Assembly: GCF_036014175.1 (NCBI RefSeq)
Contig: NZ_CP107917.1
Span: forward strand, 7,378,001-7,442,000
Direction of reading: 5' to 3'
From: Streptomyces sp. NBC_00443
Lineage (GTDB): Bacteria; Actinomycetota; Actinomycetes; Streptomycetales; Streptomycetaceae
Length of the DNA stretch: 64,000 nt
Position numbers and translations under genes: made by a program. The first letter of the stretch is position 1; every line of letters starts with the position of its first letter. Of the stretch, positions 27,419-35,976 are shown one piece after another. Below the pieces are notes generated by a model, which worked only from the letters and a program-made list of their open reading frames with translations, was not told where the DNA came from and ran no database searches.

Positions 27419-28609
27419 TCAGGGCGGACCGCTGCCGTTCAGCCAGAACCCCCCATACGTCGCCGAGGCCATGGCCACAGCGCCCACCAGTAGCGCCGAC
27501 CTGCGCGTACGCAGGCCGGCGAGGGACCGGGCGAGCGGCAGGAGCAACGGGAAGGCGGGCAGCAGCAGCCGCGGCTTCGAGCCGAAGTAGCTCGACGCGC
27601 ACAGGGCCAGTGCGGTGACGACCCCCGCGTACACCAGCAGCGGCAACGGCTGGCGCTGCCGTATGCAGACGACATACAGCCAGACCACCAGGCCGACGCC
27701 GACCAGCAGCCCGGCCCCTGCCAGGGCCGACGGGAACGACGTGAACTTCTCGGCGACGAACCGGGCGAAGGCGTATCCGCCGTCGAAACCGTTGCGCCAG
27801 CCCGCCTGGACGTCGAGATAGCCCAGCGGGCCCTTGCCGGTGCGATGGCCGACCCACAGGACGTAGCCGGCGGCGCCGAGCGGGGCGAGCAGCATCCCGA
27901 GGACGCGGCGCACCGCAACGCCGCGGGGGAGTCCCGCGACGTCCGCGCCCGGTGTCCGGCCCGCCCTGCGGTCCTGTACGAACGAGGCGATGGCCGCCGC
28001 CCACACCGCCGCGACCACGGCCAGCCCCACCGGGCGGGTCAGTCCGGTCAGCAGGGCCAGGGTGCCCGCCGTGATCCAGCGGCCGGTCAGGACCGCGTAC
28101 AGCGACCAGGCGGCCAGCGCCGTGAAGAGTGACTCGCTGTACGCCATCGACTGCACGATCCCGATGGGCAGGACCGCCCACAGCAGGACCGCGCAGACAC
28201 CGACGCGGCGGCCGTACACGTGGTCCGCCACCGCGAAGATCCCCCAGGCCGCGGCGAGCGAGGCGAGCAGGCTGACGGCGAAGCCGCCATCGGCGTACGA
28301 CAGCGGGGACACCTCCGCGACCAGCCGCTCCAGCCAGGGCAGGAGCGGGAAGAACGCGAGATTCGAGTGCACGTCGCCGTTGGACAGGCGCACCTCATAG
28401 CCGTAGCCCAGCTCGGCGATCCTCGTGTACCAGAGCGCGTCCCAGCGGGCGGTCAGCAGGGTGTACGCGTCCTTGTCGCGCACCGCGCTCCACAGGGCCA
28501 GCGCGAGCAGGCCCAGGGCGCGGACGGCCGCATACCCGAGGAGCGCCGGGGCGGCCCGGCGCAGCGCCTCGGAACGGGCCGGAGCCACGCGCATCGCAAG
28601 ATCGGTCAC
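27419..28609 (-). CDS. PIG-V-like GT-C membrane glycosyltransferase
   Basis: This 396-residue, about 10-TM protein has the PIG-V/GT-C signature ARWDALWYTRIAELGY in the first extracellular loop, where the Asp would be the catalytic base, followed by NLAFFPLLPWLERLV. Such enzymes transfer mannose or similar sugars from polyprenyl-phosphate donors on the outer face of the membrane. I chose GTG 28609 (VTDLAMRVAPARSEAL); ATG 28594 is also possible and no strong ribosome binding site is seen. It is divergent from the second DHA2 exporter and transcribed toward the PAP2 gene. Acceptor and donor are unknown. Confidence 0.5.
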   Translation of the reverse strand: MTDLAMRVAPARSEALRRAAPALLGYAAVRALGLLALALWSAVRDKDAYTLLTARWDALWYTRIAELGYGYEVRLSNGDVHSNLAFFPLLPWLERLVAEVSPLSYADGGFAVSLLASLAAAWGIFAVADHVYGRRVGVCAVLLWAVLPIGIVQSMAYSESLFTALAAWSLYAVLTGRWITAGTLALLTGLTRPVGLAVVAAVWAAAIASFVQDRRAGRTPGADVAGLPRGVAVRRVLGMLLAPLGAAGYVLWVGHRTGKGPLGYLDVQAGWRNGFDGGYAFARFVAEKFTSFPSALAGAGLLVGVGLVVWLYVVCIRQRQPLPLLVYAGVVTALALCASSYFGSKPRLLLPAFPLLLPLARSLAGLRTRRSALLVGAVAMASATYGGFWLNGSGPP

Positions 28610-28734
28610 GGGCCCGATTATCGGCACGGGACGGACGGGGAGGTCACCAGGGGCGTGACGCAAGGGGGCGGGAGTGGCGTACGCCACACTCGTTCCGCGG
28701 GGGTGTGAGAGGTCCGCCACTCGGCACCGACGTG

Positions 28735-28756
28735 GACTCGCGTACTCTGACGAGTC
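28735..28756 (+). promoter_or_regulatory. Inverted repeat in the divergent promoter region of the second exporter
   Basis: GACTCG (28735-28740) and CGAGTC (28751-28756) form 6-base arms around a 10-base spacer, 110 bases before the exporter start and within the divergent promoter region. It has the size of a TetR/MarR-type half-site pair, but no regulator gene is adjacent, so this is tentative. Confidence 0.5.
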
Positions 28757-28867
28757 ACTCGCCTTCGTTGCGCGGGCCGGAGACCACCGCTCCTCTCCGG
28801 CCGAGTCACGGGGAGTCCCCACCCCGTGTGCCCGCCCAGGGCGAGGGAACATCTGGGAGGTACGTAC

Positions 28868-30469
28868 ATGTCCGGGACGACCACGGCTGCCGCTGCGCTG
28901 CGCCGTCGGGCGGCCGGGGCCGGTGCCAACCGCTGGGTCGTCCTCGTCGTCCTCTGTGCCAGCCTGCTGCTCGTCGCGGTCGACGCGACCGTGCTGCACG
29001 TGGCGGTGCCGGCTGTCACCGAGGACCTCAGGCCCGGCGCGATAGAGCTGCTCTGGATCGTCGACATCTATCCGCTGGTCTGCGCCTCGCTGCTGATCCT
29101 CTTCGGCACGCTCGGTGACCGGGTGGGCCGCAGACGGATCCTGCTGCTGGGGTACGGCCTCTTCGGCGTCGCCTCCGGCCTCGCGGCCCTCGCGCACGAC
29201 CCACAGGTGCTGATCCTGGCCCGCGCCCTGCTCGGGGTCGGCGGCGCGATGATCATGCCCGCGACCCTGTCGATCCTGCGCCAGGTCTTCCCCGACCGGC
29301 GCGAGCGGGCCCTCGCCATCGGCATCTGGAGCGCCGTCGCCGCCGTCGGTGCGGCGGTCGGGCCGCTGCTCGGCGGCTTCCTCCTGGAGCACTTCTGGTG
29401 GGGCTCGGTCTTCCTCGTCAACATCCCGCTGATGCTGATCAGCCTTCCGGTGGGACGCCTGCTGCTGCCCGAGTCGAAGGGCGACGGCAAGGGTCCCTGG
29501 GACGTGGTCGGCGCGCTGCTCGCGGCGGGCGGGCTGTTCGGCATGGTGCTGGGCGTCAAGCGGCTCGGCGGCGGAGAGCCGGTGGGCAGCCTGTTCACCG
29601 TGGTGCCGCTGGTGGTCGGTGTGGTGCTGCTGGTGCTCTTCGTACGACGGCAGCGACGGCGGGCGTATCCGCTGGTCGACCTCGGGATGTTCGCGCGGCC
29701 CGCGTTCAGTACGTCGGTCGGGTGCATCGTGCTGGCGATGCTCGCCCTCGTGGGGCTCGAGCTGATCGCGGCGCAGTATCTGCAGCTGGTGCTGGGCCTG
29801 TCGCCACTGGAGACAGGGCTACGGCTGCTGCCGCTGACGTTCGCCGCGATGGCGGCCGGGCTGGCCGGCGCGCGGATGCTGCGGCGGTTCGGGCCGCGGC
29901 GCATGGTGTGCGCCGGGTTCTGTGTGACGGCCGTCGCGGTGCTGCTGCTGACAGCGATGGGCGGGGAGGACAACCCCGGCCTGCTGCTGTTCGGGTTCGT
30001 GCTGCTGGGCTTCGGGCTGGAGACCACGCTCTTCGGGGCGTACGAGTCGATGCTGAGCGAGGCTCCGCAGGAGCAGGCCGGCGGGGCCGCGGCGATCGGT
30101 GAGACCTCGTACCAGCTCGGCGCCGGCATCGGCATCGCCCTGCTCGGCAGCGTGATGAACGCGGCGTACGCCCCCGGGCTGACGGACGTGTCGGGTGTCC
30201 CGGCATCGTCCTCCACGGCCGCTTCGCACTCGCTGGGTGAGGCATACGAGGTCGCGGCCCAGCTGGGCGGGTCGGCAGGGGTCGCCCTGCGCCATGCGGC
30301 GCAGAACGCCTTCGTGCACGGGCTGCATGTGACGTTGCTGGTGAGCGCGGGACTGTTGCTGCTGGGCGCGGTGATGGCGTTGCGGTTGCCGCGGGTCATG
30401 CAGTGCGACGCGCCGACCGTGGAGCTGCCCAAGCCGAGAGAAGTCGCGGAGTCCCGCGTCTCCGCCTGA
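28868..30469 (+). CDS. MFS exporter, DHA2 family (SmvA/QacA-like)
   Basis: This 533-residue, 14-TM exporter has VAVDATVLHVAVPAV (TM1 acidic motif), GDRVGRRRILLLGYG (motif A) and AVGAAVGPLLGGFLLEHFWW (motif C region). A VDIYPLVCASLLI segment with an Asp in TM2 is typical of the SmvA/LfrA-like subgroup that exports cationic dyes and quaternary ammonium compounds. I chose ATG 28868 since GGGAGG lies 8 bases upstream (28854-28859); an earlier in-frame ATG lacks one. A 47-residue loop with SSSTAASHSLGEAYEVAAQL precedes the last TM. Substrate is inferred only in broad terms. Confidence 0.5.
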   Translation: MSGTTTAAAALRRRAAGAGANRWVVLVVLCASLLLVAVDATVLHVAVPAVTEDLRPGAIELLWIVDIYPLVCASLLILFGTLGDRVGRRRILLLGYGLFGVASGLAALAHDPQVLILARALLGVGGAMIMPATLSILRQVFPDRRERALAIGIWSAVAAVGAAVGPLLGGFLLEHFWWGSVFLVNIPLMLISLPVGRLLLPESKGDGKGPWDVVGALLAAGGLFGMVLGVKRLGGGEPVGSLFTVVPLVVGVVLLVLFVRRQRRRAYPLVDLGMFARPAFSTSVGCIVLAMLALVGLELIAAQYLQLVLGLSPLETGLRLLPLTFAAMAAGLAGARMLRRFGPRRMVCAGFCVTAVAVLLLTAMGGEDNPGLLLFGFVLLGFGLETTLFGAYESMLSEAPQEQAGGAAAIGETSYQLGAGIGIALLGSVMNAAYAPGLTDVSGVPASSSTAASHSLGEAYEVAAQLGGSAGVALRHAAQNAFVHGLHVTLLVSAGLLLLGAVMALRLPRVMQCDAPTVELPKPREVAESRVSA

Positions 30470-30555
30470 GGAGCCTTCGCGCCTTGGGGCCGGCGTGACC
30501 GGGAGTCGTACTGGACGCGCACCGCACCGCGTCGTAGCGTCAGGGCCGAGCCGTG

Positions 30556-30570
30556 ACTAGCGGCGCTAGT
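30556..30570 (+). promoter_or_regulatory. Palindrome upstream of the acyl-CoA dehydrogenase
   Basis: ACTAGCGGCGCTAGT is a perfect 15-base palindrome about the central G, 25 bases before the start codon. Its position over the expected promoter start region suggests a repressor binding site. The cognate regulator is not in the immediate neighbourhood. Confidence 0.5.
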
Positions 30571-30595
30571 TTTAGTCGTTGCCGGAGGGTGTCCC

Positions 30596-31786
30596 ATGTC
30601 CGCGTCCTCGAAGTTGCCCCCGTTCGACCCCGCCGACCCCCTCGGCATCGACGACCTCCTGGAGCCCGAGGATCTGGCGATTCGGAGCACCGTGCGCCAG
30701 TGGGCCGCGGATCGGGTGCTGCCGTACGTGGCCGACTGGTACGAGAAGGGTGAGCTGCCGGAGATCCGTGAGCTCGCCCGGGAGCTCGGGGAGATCGGTG
30801 CGCTCGGGATGTCCCTGAGCGGGTACGGGTGCGCCGGCGCCTCCGCCGTGCAGTACGGGCTCGCCTGTCTGGAGCTGGAGGCCGCCGACTCCGGCATCCG
30901 GTCCCTTGTCTCGGTGCAGGGGTCCCTCGCCATGTACGCCATCCATCGCTTCGGCAGCGAGGAGCAGAAGCAGCAGTGGCTGCCGCGCATGGCCTCCGGA
31001 GAGGTCATCGGGTGCTTCGGGCTGACCGAGCCGGACCACGGGTCCGACCCGGCGTCCATGCGGACCTACGCCAAGCGTGACGGGTCCGACTGGGTGCTCA
31101 CCGGGCGCAAGATGTGGATCACCAACGGGTCCGTCTCCGGCGTCGCCGTCGTGTGGGCGCAGACCGACGAGGGGATCCGCGGGTTCGTCTTGCCGACCGA
31201 CAGCGCCGGGTTCTCCGCTCCGGAGATCAAGCACAAGCTGTCGCTGCGCGCCTCCGTCACCAGTGAGCTCGTCATGGACGACGTACGGCTGCCCGCGGAT
31301 GCCGTGCTTCCCGATGTCGTCGGGCTGAAGGGGCCGCTCAGCTGTCTCTCGCACGCCCGGTTCGGGATCGTGTGGGGGGCCATGGGTGCGGCGCGGTCCT
31401 GTTTCGAGGCCGCTGTCGACTACTCGAAGTCGCGGGAGCAGTTCGGCCGGCCGATCGGGGGCTTCCAGCTCACCCAGGCCAAGCTCGCGGACATGGCGCT
31501 CGAACTGCACAAGGGGATTCTGCTCGCCCATCATCTGGGGCGGCGCATGGACGCCGGCCGCCTGCGTCCCGAACAGGTCAGCTTCGGCAAGCTCAACAAC
31601 GTCCGCGAGGCCATCGACATCTGCCGTACGGCGCGGACGATCCTCGGTGCCAACGGGATCTCGCTCGAGTACCCCGTGATGCGGCACGCGACCAACCTCG
31701 AATCGGTGCTCACCTACGAGGGCACCGTCGAGATGCACCAGCTCGTGCTGGGCAAGGCACTCACCGGGCTCGACGCCTTCCGCTGA
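30596..31786 (+). CDS. Acyl-CoA dehydrogenase, glutaryl-CoA dehydrogenase-like
   Basis: This 396-residue FAD enzyme oxidises acyl-CoA. It resembles glutaryl-CoA dehydrogenases more than fatty acyl types: FGLTEPDHGSDPASM (flavin binding), WITNGSVSGVAVVWAQ, SREQFGRPIGGFQLTQAKLADM and the C-terminal VLTYEGTVEMHQLVLG, with the catalytic Glu in YEGT. That would place it in lysine/tryptophan breakdown, converting glutaryl-CoA to crotonyl-CoA. GGAGGG precedes ATG 30596. It is a single-gene unit with a palindrome in front and a bidirectional terminator behind. Confidence 0.5.
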   Translation: MSASSKLPPFDPADPLGIDDLLEPEDLAIRSTVRQWAADRVLPYVADWYEKGELPEIRELARELGEIGALGMSLSGYGCAGASAVQYGLACLELEAADSGIRSLVSVQGSLAMYAIHRFGSEEQKQQWLPRMASGEVIGCFGLTEPDHGSDPASMRTYAKRDGSDWVLTGRKMWITNGSVSGVAVVWAQTDEGIRGFVLPTDSAGFSAPEIKHKLSLRASVTSELVMDDVRLPADAVLPDVVGLKGPLSCLSHARFGIVWGAMGAARSCFEAAVDYSKSREQFGRPIGGFQLTQAKLADMALELHKGILLAHHLGRRMDAGRLRPEQVSFGKLNNVREAIDICRTARTILGANGISLEYPVMRHATNLESVLTYEGTVEMHQLVLGKALTGLDAFR

Positions 31787-31798
31787 ACCCCACCAGGG

Positions 31799-31823
31799 GG
31801 CAGGGCCGATGAGCGGCCCTGCC
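31799..31823. terminator. Bidirectional terminator between the acyl-CoA dehydrogenase and sepF-like genes
   Basis: Arms GGCAGGGCCG (31799-31808) and CGGCCCTGCC (31814-31823) with a 5-base loop fill the 37-base gap between two convergent genes, directly against the minus-strand stop codon. Confidence 0.5.
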
Positions 31824-32261
31824 TCAGCTCTGGTTGTAGAAGCCGTCCGAACGGTGAGCCGACGCGTCCCCGCTGATGATCTCCGTGTCGGCCGGAGTCA
31901 GCAGGAACACGCGGTTGGACACGCGGTCGATCGAACCGCGCAGACCGAAGATGAGCCCCGCCGCGAAGTCGACGACACGCTTGGCGTCGGCCGGCTCCAT
32001 GGCCGTGAGGTTCATGATGACCGGGACCCCGTCCCGGAACAGCTCGCCGATGGCGCGGGCGTCCCGGAAGCTGTCCGGGGTGACCGTGCCGATCCGGCGG
32101 CCCTTCTCCTCGGCGACGTCCGTGGCCACCTTGACCCTCGGGTCGGTGACCCAGGCATCCCCGGGCTCGGTCCCTTCGGAGTAGTCGTCGTCGTAGTAGC
32201 GCTCGTCATCGTTGTCGTCAACGAGGCCCAGCCAGGCACTCGCCTTGCGCACCGATCCCAT
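31824..32261 (-). CDS. sflA: SepF-like cell division protein (SflA-type paralogue)
   Basis: This 145-residue protein has an N-terminal amphipathic helix region ([16 protein letters not shown]), an acidic linker ([20 protein letters not shown]) and a SepF core ([27 protein letters not shown], then [20 protein letters not shown]). SepF tethers FtsZ to the membrane; streptomycetes carry two extra SepF-like proteins, SflA and SflB, that modulate septation. From recalled gene order this should be SflA, as it is not in an ftsZ cluster. GAGAGGAGG precedes ATG 32261. Assignment to SflA rather than another paralogue rests on context. Confidence 0.5.
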   Translation of the reverse strand: MGSVRKASAWLGLVDDNDDERYYDDDYSEGTEPGDAWVTDPRVKVATDVAEEKGRRIGTVTPDSFRDARAIGELFRDGVPVIMNLTAMEPADAKRVVDFAAGLIFGLRGSIDRVSNRVFLLTPADTEIISGDASAHRSDGFYNQS

Positions 32262-32582
32262 GGACGCCTCCTCTCACAGCGGTCTTCTTACATTCCGCAT
32301 CCCTATGGTCATCCATGATGCGGACGTCGCGCCAAGTGGATAGACGCCGCGCGGGGGGTTTGTGACGGTACTGGTGCACAGCGAATACGTCGAGAGCCCG
32401 TGTCCCCCAAGGGGCATGCCACGTACGGCTGCTGACTGTGAGTGAAATATGATTCTTCACGGCGTATGGGTGATGCGGGGTGCGTACGGGTGAACGAGTC
32501 GGCCATGGCGATCTGTGCCACGGTCGGTACGATGCGGCAGCTCAGCGTCGTTGCAGCGTCGCAAGAACCACGGGGGAGCATC
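32262..32582. other. Divergent promoter region, sflA and the DUF5685 gene
   Basis: The 321 bases hold the sflA ribosome binding site and promoter on the minus strand and the leader of the DUF5685 gene on the plus strand. A modestly AT-rich stretch lies at 32285-32320 (TTCTTACATTCCGCATCCC) and another at 32440-32460. No gene is supported; an in-frame upstream ATG at 32442 has no ribosome binding site. Confidence 0.5.
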
Positions 32583-33845
32583 GTGTTCGGAATCGTCAGA
32601 CCCTGTCGTCATCGGCTCGGAGACAAGCTCACCGGTCAATGGATGGCGCATTTGTGCGGGTTGTGCCTCTCGTTGCGTGGGGATCACGGTCAGTTCGCGC
32701 GGATCGTGACGAACTACGACGGGCTCCTTATCTCCGTTCTGACGGAAGCTCAAGCCGAAAAAGACGGCGGATTGCGGCGTACGGCGGGACCGTGCCCACT
32801 GCGCGGGATGCGAACCGCGTCCGTGGCGCAGGGTGAGGGCGCCCGGCTCGCCGCCGCCGTCTCGCTGGTGCTGGCCTCGGCCAAGGTGCGTGACCATGTG
32901 GCCGACGGGGACGGGCTGCTGGCCCGCAGGCCGCTGGCGCTCGCCGCTCGCCGGGTGGCCACCGGGTGGGGTGCCGCGGGCGCGCGCAGCGGCTCGGCCG
33001 TCGGGTTCGACACCGCCGTACTGGTCGACGCCGTGGACCGGCAGGTCGGCATCGAGGCGCTCGCCGGGCCCGGGACGCCGATCCTCGCGGTCACCGAACC
33101 GACCGAGACGGCGACCGCCGCCGCCTTCGCCCACACCGCGATCCTGGCCGGACGGCCCGACAACGCCGAACCGCTCGCCGAGGCCGGACGCCTCTTCGGA
33201 CGGCTCGCGCACCTCCTGGATGCCGTGGAGGACCAGACGGCCGACGCCGCGGCCGGTGCGTGGAACCCACTGACGGCCACGGGGACCTCGCTCGCCGAGG
33301 CGCGGCGGCTCGCCGACGACGCCGTGCACGGGGTGCGGCTGGCGCTGCGCGAGGCCGAGTTCTCCGACGCCGAGCTCGCGCACCTGCTGCTCGTGCACGA
33401 GTTGCGGCGCTCGGTGGACCGGGCGTTCGGCACGGTGCCGACTTGTGGGTCCCATCAGCCGGGGCCGTACGGTCAGCCGCATCAGCATGGGCATGGGCAC
33501 GGACAGGGATACGGGCAGGGGCCTGGGGCGTATGGGGCGCCGCAGAATCCGTACGGCGGGCAGAACCCGTACGCGGGCGGGAATCCGTACGCCGGCGGTG
33601 GGGGAGTGCCCGGCGGTGGTGGCGGTGGTGGCGGTGGTGACTTCGGCGGGTTCGGTGGTGGGCCGGCGCCCCAGCCCCGTGGGCGGCGTGGGTTCTGGGC
33701 CGGCTGCGGGATGTTCTGGCTGCTGTGCTGCACCTGCAAGCTGTGCTGTGCGAAGGAGTACGAGGGCCCGTGGTCCCGTAAGAAGCGCGAGGGCTGCTGC
33801 CGTGACTGTGACTGCGGCGACTGCTGCCCCTGCGACAGCTGCTAG
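32583..33845 (+). CDS. DUF5685-family protein with a Cys-rich tail
   Basis: This 420-residue protein starts at GTG 32583 (GGGGGAG upstream) with VFGIVRPCRHRLGDKLTGQW and HLCGLCLSLRGDHG, the CxxC-containing head of this actinomycete family. Residues about 60-290 are Ala/Asp-rich helical sequence. A 110-residue Gly/Pro/Tyr/His/Gln-rich segment follows (QPGPYGQPHQHGHGHGQGYG). The last 50 residues contain 14 cysteines (LLCCTCKLCC, GCCRDCDCGDCCPCDSC) among basic residues, suggesting metal clusters, lipidation or a disulfide knot. Family function is unknown. The low-complexity region is encoded by imperfect GGN repeats around 33540-33650, a site where length could vary between strains. Confidence 0.5.
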   Translation: MFGIVRPCRHRLGDKLTGQWMAHLCGLCLSLRGDHGQFARIVTNYDGLLISVLTEAQAEKDGGLRRTAGPCPLRGMRTASVAQGEGARLAAAVSLVLASAKVRDHVADGDGLLARRPLALAARRVATGWGAAGARSGSAVGFDTAVLVDAVDRQVGIEALAGPGTPILAVTEPTETATAAAFAHTAILAGRPDNAEPLAEAGRLFGRLAHLLDAVEDQTADAAAGAWNPLTATGTSLAEARRLADDAVHGVRLALREAEFSDAELAHLLLVHELRRSVDRAFGTVPTCGSHQPGPYGQPHQHGHGHGQGYGQGPGAYGAPQNPYGGQNPYAGGNPYAGGGGVPGGGGGGGGGDFGGFGGGPAPQPRGRRGFWAGCGMFWLLCCTCKLCCAKEYEGPWSRKKREGCCRDCDCGDCCPCDSC

Positions 33846-33907
33846 GTCCTGGGGGCTCCTGGAGCCCGATATCGGAAATTTCAGCCCGGTAGGGAAGGGT
33901 TGACGGC

Positions 33908-34687
33908 ATGACCCCGGACTCGGTCGACGCCTGGCAGCAGTGGCACGAGCATCGCGTCGCGTCGGTTTCGGCGCCCTACGGGCCGCTCGCACTGACCGGG
34001 ACCCACTGGCTGGAGGACTTTCCGCAGAGGCGACTTCCGGACATCCCTGGGGCATGGGCCGCAGACGGTGACGAGGTCGTCCTCTCGGCCGCCGAGGCGG
34101 ACGGGCTGACCTTGGACGGGCAGCCCTTCGAGGGTGTGGTCGGGCTGGTGGCCGATCCGGGGCCCGCGAGCGGGGCGCGCGTGGCGTACGGGGAGCGCCG
34201 GCTGGTCGTGTTGAGGCGCGACGGGGCGTGGGGCGTACGCGACTTCGACCCCGCCGCCGAGGCGCGCCGGGCGTTCCGGGGCATCGAGGCCACGCCGTAC
34301 GATCCGCGCTGGTCGGTGCCAGGGCACTTCACGCCGTACGGCGAGGACCGGATCGTGCGGGTCGAGAACGTCGACGGGCGTCGGCGCGGGCTCGGGCTCG
34401 GCGGAAAACTGGGGTTCGCCCTGGACGGGCAGGAGTTCGCGCTTCAGGTCACCGTCGAGGGCGACGGTTCGCTGTGGGCCGTCTTCGCCGATGTGACCAG
34501 CGACAGCAGTTACCGCTTCCGTTTCCTGCGGCCCGCCGCGCCCGACGCCGACGGCCGGACGACGGTCGACTTCAACCGTGCCCTGCTGCCGCCGTGCGCC
34601 TTCGCCGACCACTTCGTGTGCCCCTTCCCGCCGCCGGGGAACACGCTCGGACTCGCGATCCCGGCGGGGGAGCGCAACCTGCGCTGA
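33908..34687 (+). CDS. DUF1684 domain protein
   Basis: This 259-residue cytoplasmic protein belongs to the DUF1684 family: WQQWHEHRVASVSAPYGPLA at the start, LALTGTHWL, and the conserved DFNRALLPPCAFADHFVCPFPPPGN-type block near the end, where the conserved Asn, Cys and Pro residues sit. Biochemical function is not established. AGGGAAGGG lies 9 bases before ATG 33908. It follows the DUF5685 gene by 62 bases on the same strand and could be co-transcribed. Confidence 0.5.
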   Translation: MTPDSVDAWQQWHEHRVASVSAPYGPLALTGTHWLEDFPQRRLPDIPGAWAADGDEVVLSAAEADGLTLDGQPFEGVVGLVADPGPASGARVAYGERRLVVLRRDGAWGVRDFDPAAEARRAFRGIEATPYDPRWSVPGHFTPYGEDRIVRVENVDGRRRGLGLGGKLGFALDGQEFALQVTVEGDGSLWAVFADVTSDSSYRFRFLRPAAPDADGRTTVDFNRALLPPCAFADHFVCPFPPPGNTLGLAIPAGERNLR

Positions 34688-34915
34688 GGTGCCGAGAGTG
34701 GGCTGACCGGGACAGGGACAGCCAACTCATACAGATCGTTCAAAGATTGACGGCCGAAAGGCGCCCTTGCGGCTACCCGCCGTTCGGCCGAATACTCCCC
34801 CTCAGCGCTTGTCAGGGGCACGGCATGTTCGGAATCCGGACATTCTGCCGTCTGACTGCGCCTCACGGGCCCCGACCCCACGCGGGCCCCCGACTTCCCT
34901 TGGAGGGAACGAAAC

Positions 34916-35821
34916 GTGAGGATCAAGCGCACCACCCCCCGCAGTGGCTATGCGAGACGGACCCGGCTGATCGCCGTATCCACCGGACTCGTGGCCGCAG
35001 CCGCGATCGCGATCCCCAACGCGACCGCCGCGGAGACCCCCGACACCTTCAGCGCCGCCCAGCTCAAGAGCGCCAGCGGCTCCGTGCTGAAGGCCGACAT
35101 CCCGGGCACCGCCTGGGCCGTCGACAGCAAGACCAACCGCGTCACGGTGACCGTGGACTCCACGGTCTCCCAGGCGGAGCTAGCGAAGATCAAGGAGCAG
35201 GCCGGCACCAACGCCGACGCGCTCACGATCAAGCGCACCGCCGGCAAGTTCAGCAAGTTCATCCAGGGCGGCGACGCCATCTATGCGAGTAGCTGGCGCT
35301 GCTCGCTCGGCTTCAACGTCCAGGACAGCAGCGGCAACCAGTACTTCCTGACCGCCGGCCACTGCACCGACGGTGCGGGCACCTGGTACTCCAACTCCGG
35401 CCGCACCACGGTCATCGGCTCGACCGCCGGCTCCAGCTTCCCGGGCAACGACTACGGCATCGTGCGGTACTCCGGGTCCGTCAGCCGGCCCGGCACCGCG
35501 AACGGCGTGGACATCACCCGCGCGGCCACGCCGAGCGTGGGCACCACCGTCATCCGTGACGGCTCCACCACCGGTACGCACAGCGGCCGGGTCACCGCCC
35601 TGAACGCGACCGTCAACTACGGCGGCGGCGACGTCGTCGGCGGCCTGATCCAGACCACCGTCTGCGCCGAGCCCGGCGACTCCGGCGGTTCGCTCTACGG
35701 CAGCAACGGCACCGCGTACGGTCTGACCTCCGGCGGCAGCGGCAACTGCTCCTCCGGCGGCACGACCTTCTTCCAGCCGGTGACCGAGGCCCTCAGCGCG
35801 TACGGCGTCAGCGTCTACTGA
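34916..35821 (+). CDS. Secreted streptogrisin-type serine protease (S1E), copy 1
   Basis: This 301-residue preproprotease has a signal peptide ([22 protein letters not shown]), a short alpha-lytic-type prodomain (about 40-115) and a mature domain from about I116 ([20 protein letters not shown]). The triad is H149 (TAGHC), D179 (PGNDYG) and S256 (GDSGGS), with four Cys in the usual disulfide positions. This type is secreted and self-processing. GTG 34916 has TTGGAGGGAAC upstream. Mature length and motifs match Streptomyces proteases A/B; the shorter prodomain separates it from copy 2. A terminator follows. Confidence 0.5.
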   Translation: MRIKRTTPRSGYARRTRLIAVSTGLVAAAAIAIPNATAAETPDTFSAAQLKSASGSVLKADIPGTAWAVDSKTNRVTVTVDSTVSQAELAKIKEQAGTNADALTIKRTAGKFSKFIQGGDAIYASSWRCSLGFNVQDSSGNQYFLTAGHCTDGAGTWYSNSGRTTVIGSTAGSSFPGNDYGIVRYSGSVSRPGTANGVDITRAATPSVGTTVIRDGSTTGTHSGRVTALNATVNYGGGDVVGGLIQTTVCAEPGDSGGSLYGSNGTAYGLTSGGSGNCSSGGTTFFQPVTEALSAYGVSVY

Positions 35822-35858
35822 CACCTCGGTTCGGCCTGAACGGCAGCCAGCAGCATGT

Positions 35859-35891
35859 GAGCCCCCGCACGCAACTGTCGTGCGGGGGCTC
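35859..35891 (+). terminator. Terminator after streptogrisin copy 1
   Basis: Arms GAGCCCCCGCACG (35859-35871) and CGTGCGGGGGCTC (35879-35891) with a 7-base loop lie 38 bases after the stop. Confidence 0.5.
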
Positions 35892-35976
35892 GCCCTTGTT
35901 CCCGTGCCGGGGTTACCGTCGATGTGCAGGCAGTACTCCCCTGTAGTGCGCCCACGTCGGACCCTGGGGGTCGGTG

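Noticed and set aside
33540-33650. Short GGT/GGC repeats looking like an array
   Set aside because: They are imperfect codon repeats encoding the Gly-rich linker of the DUF5685 protein, not a CRISPR array.
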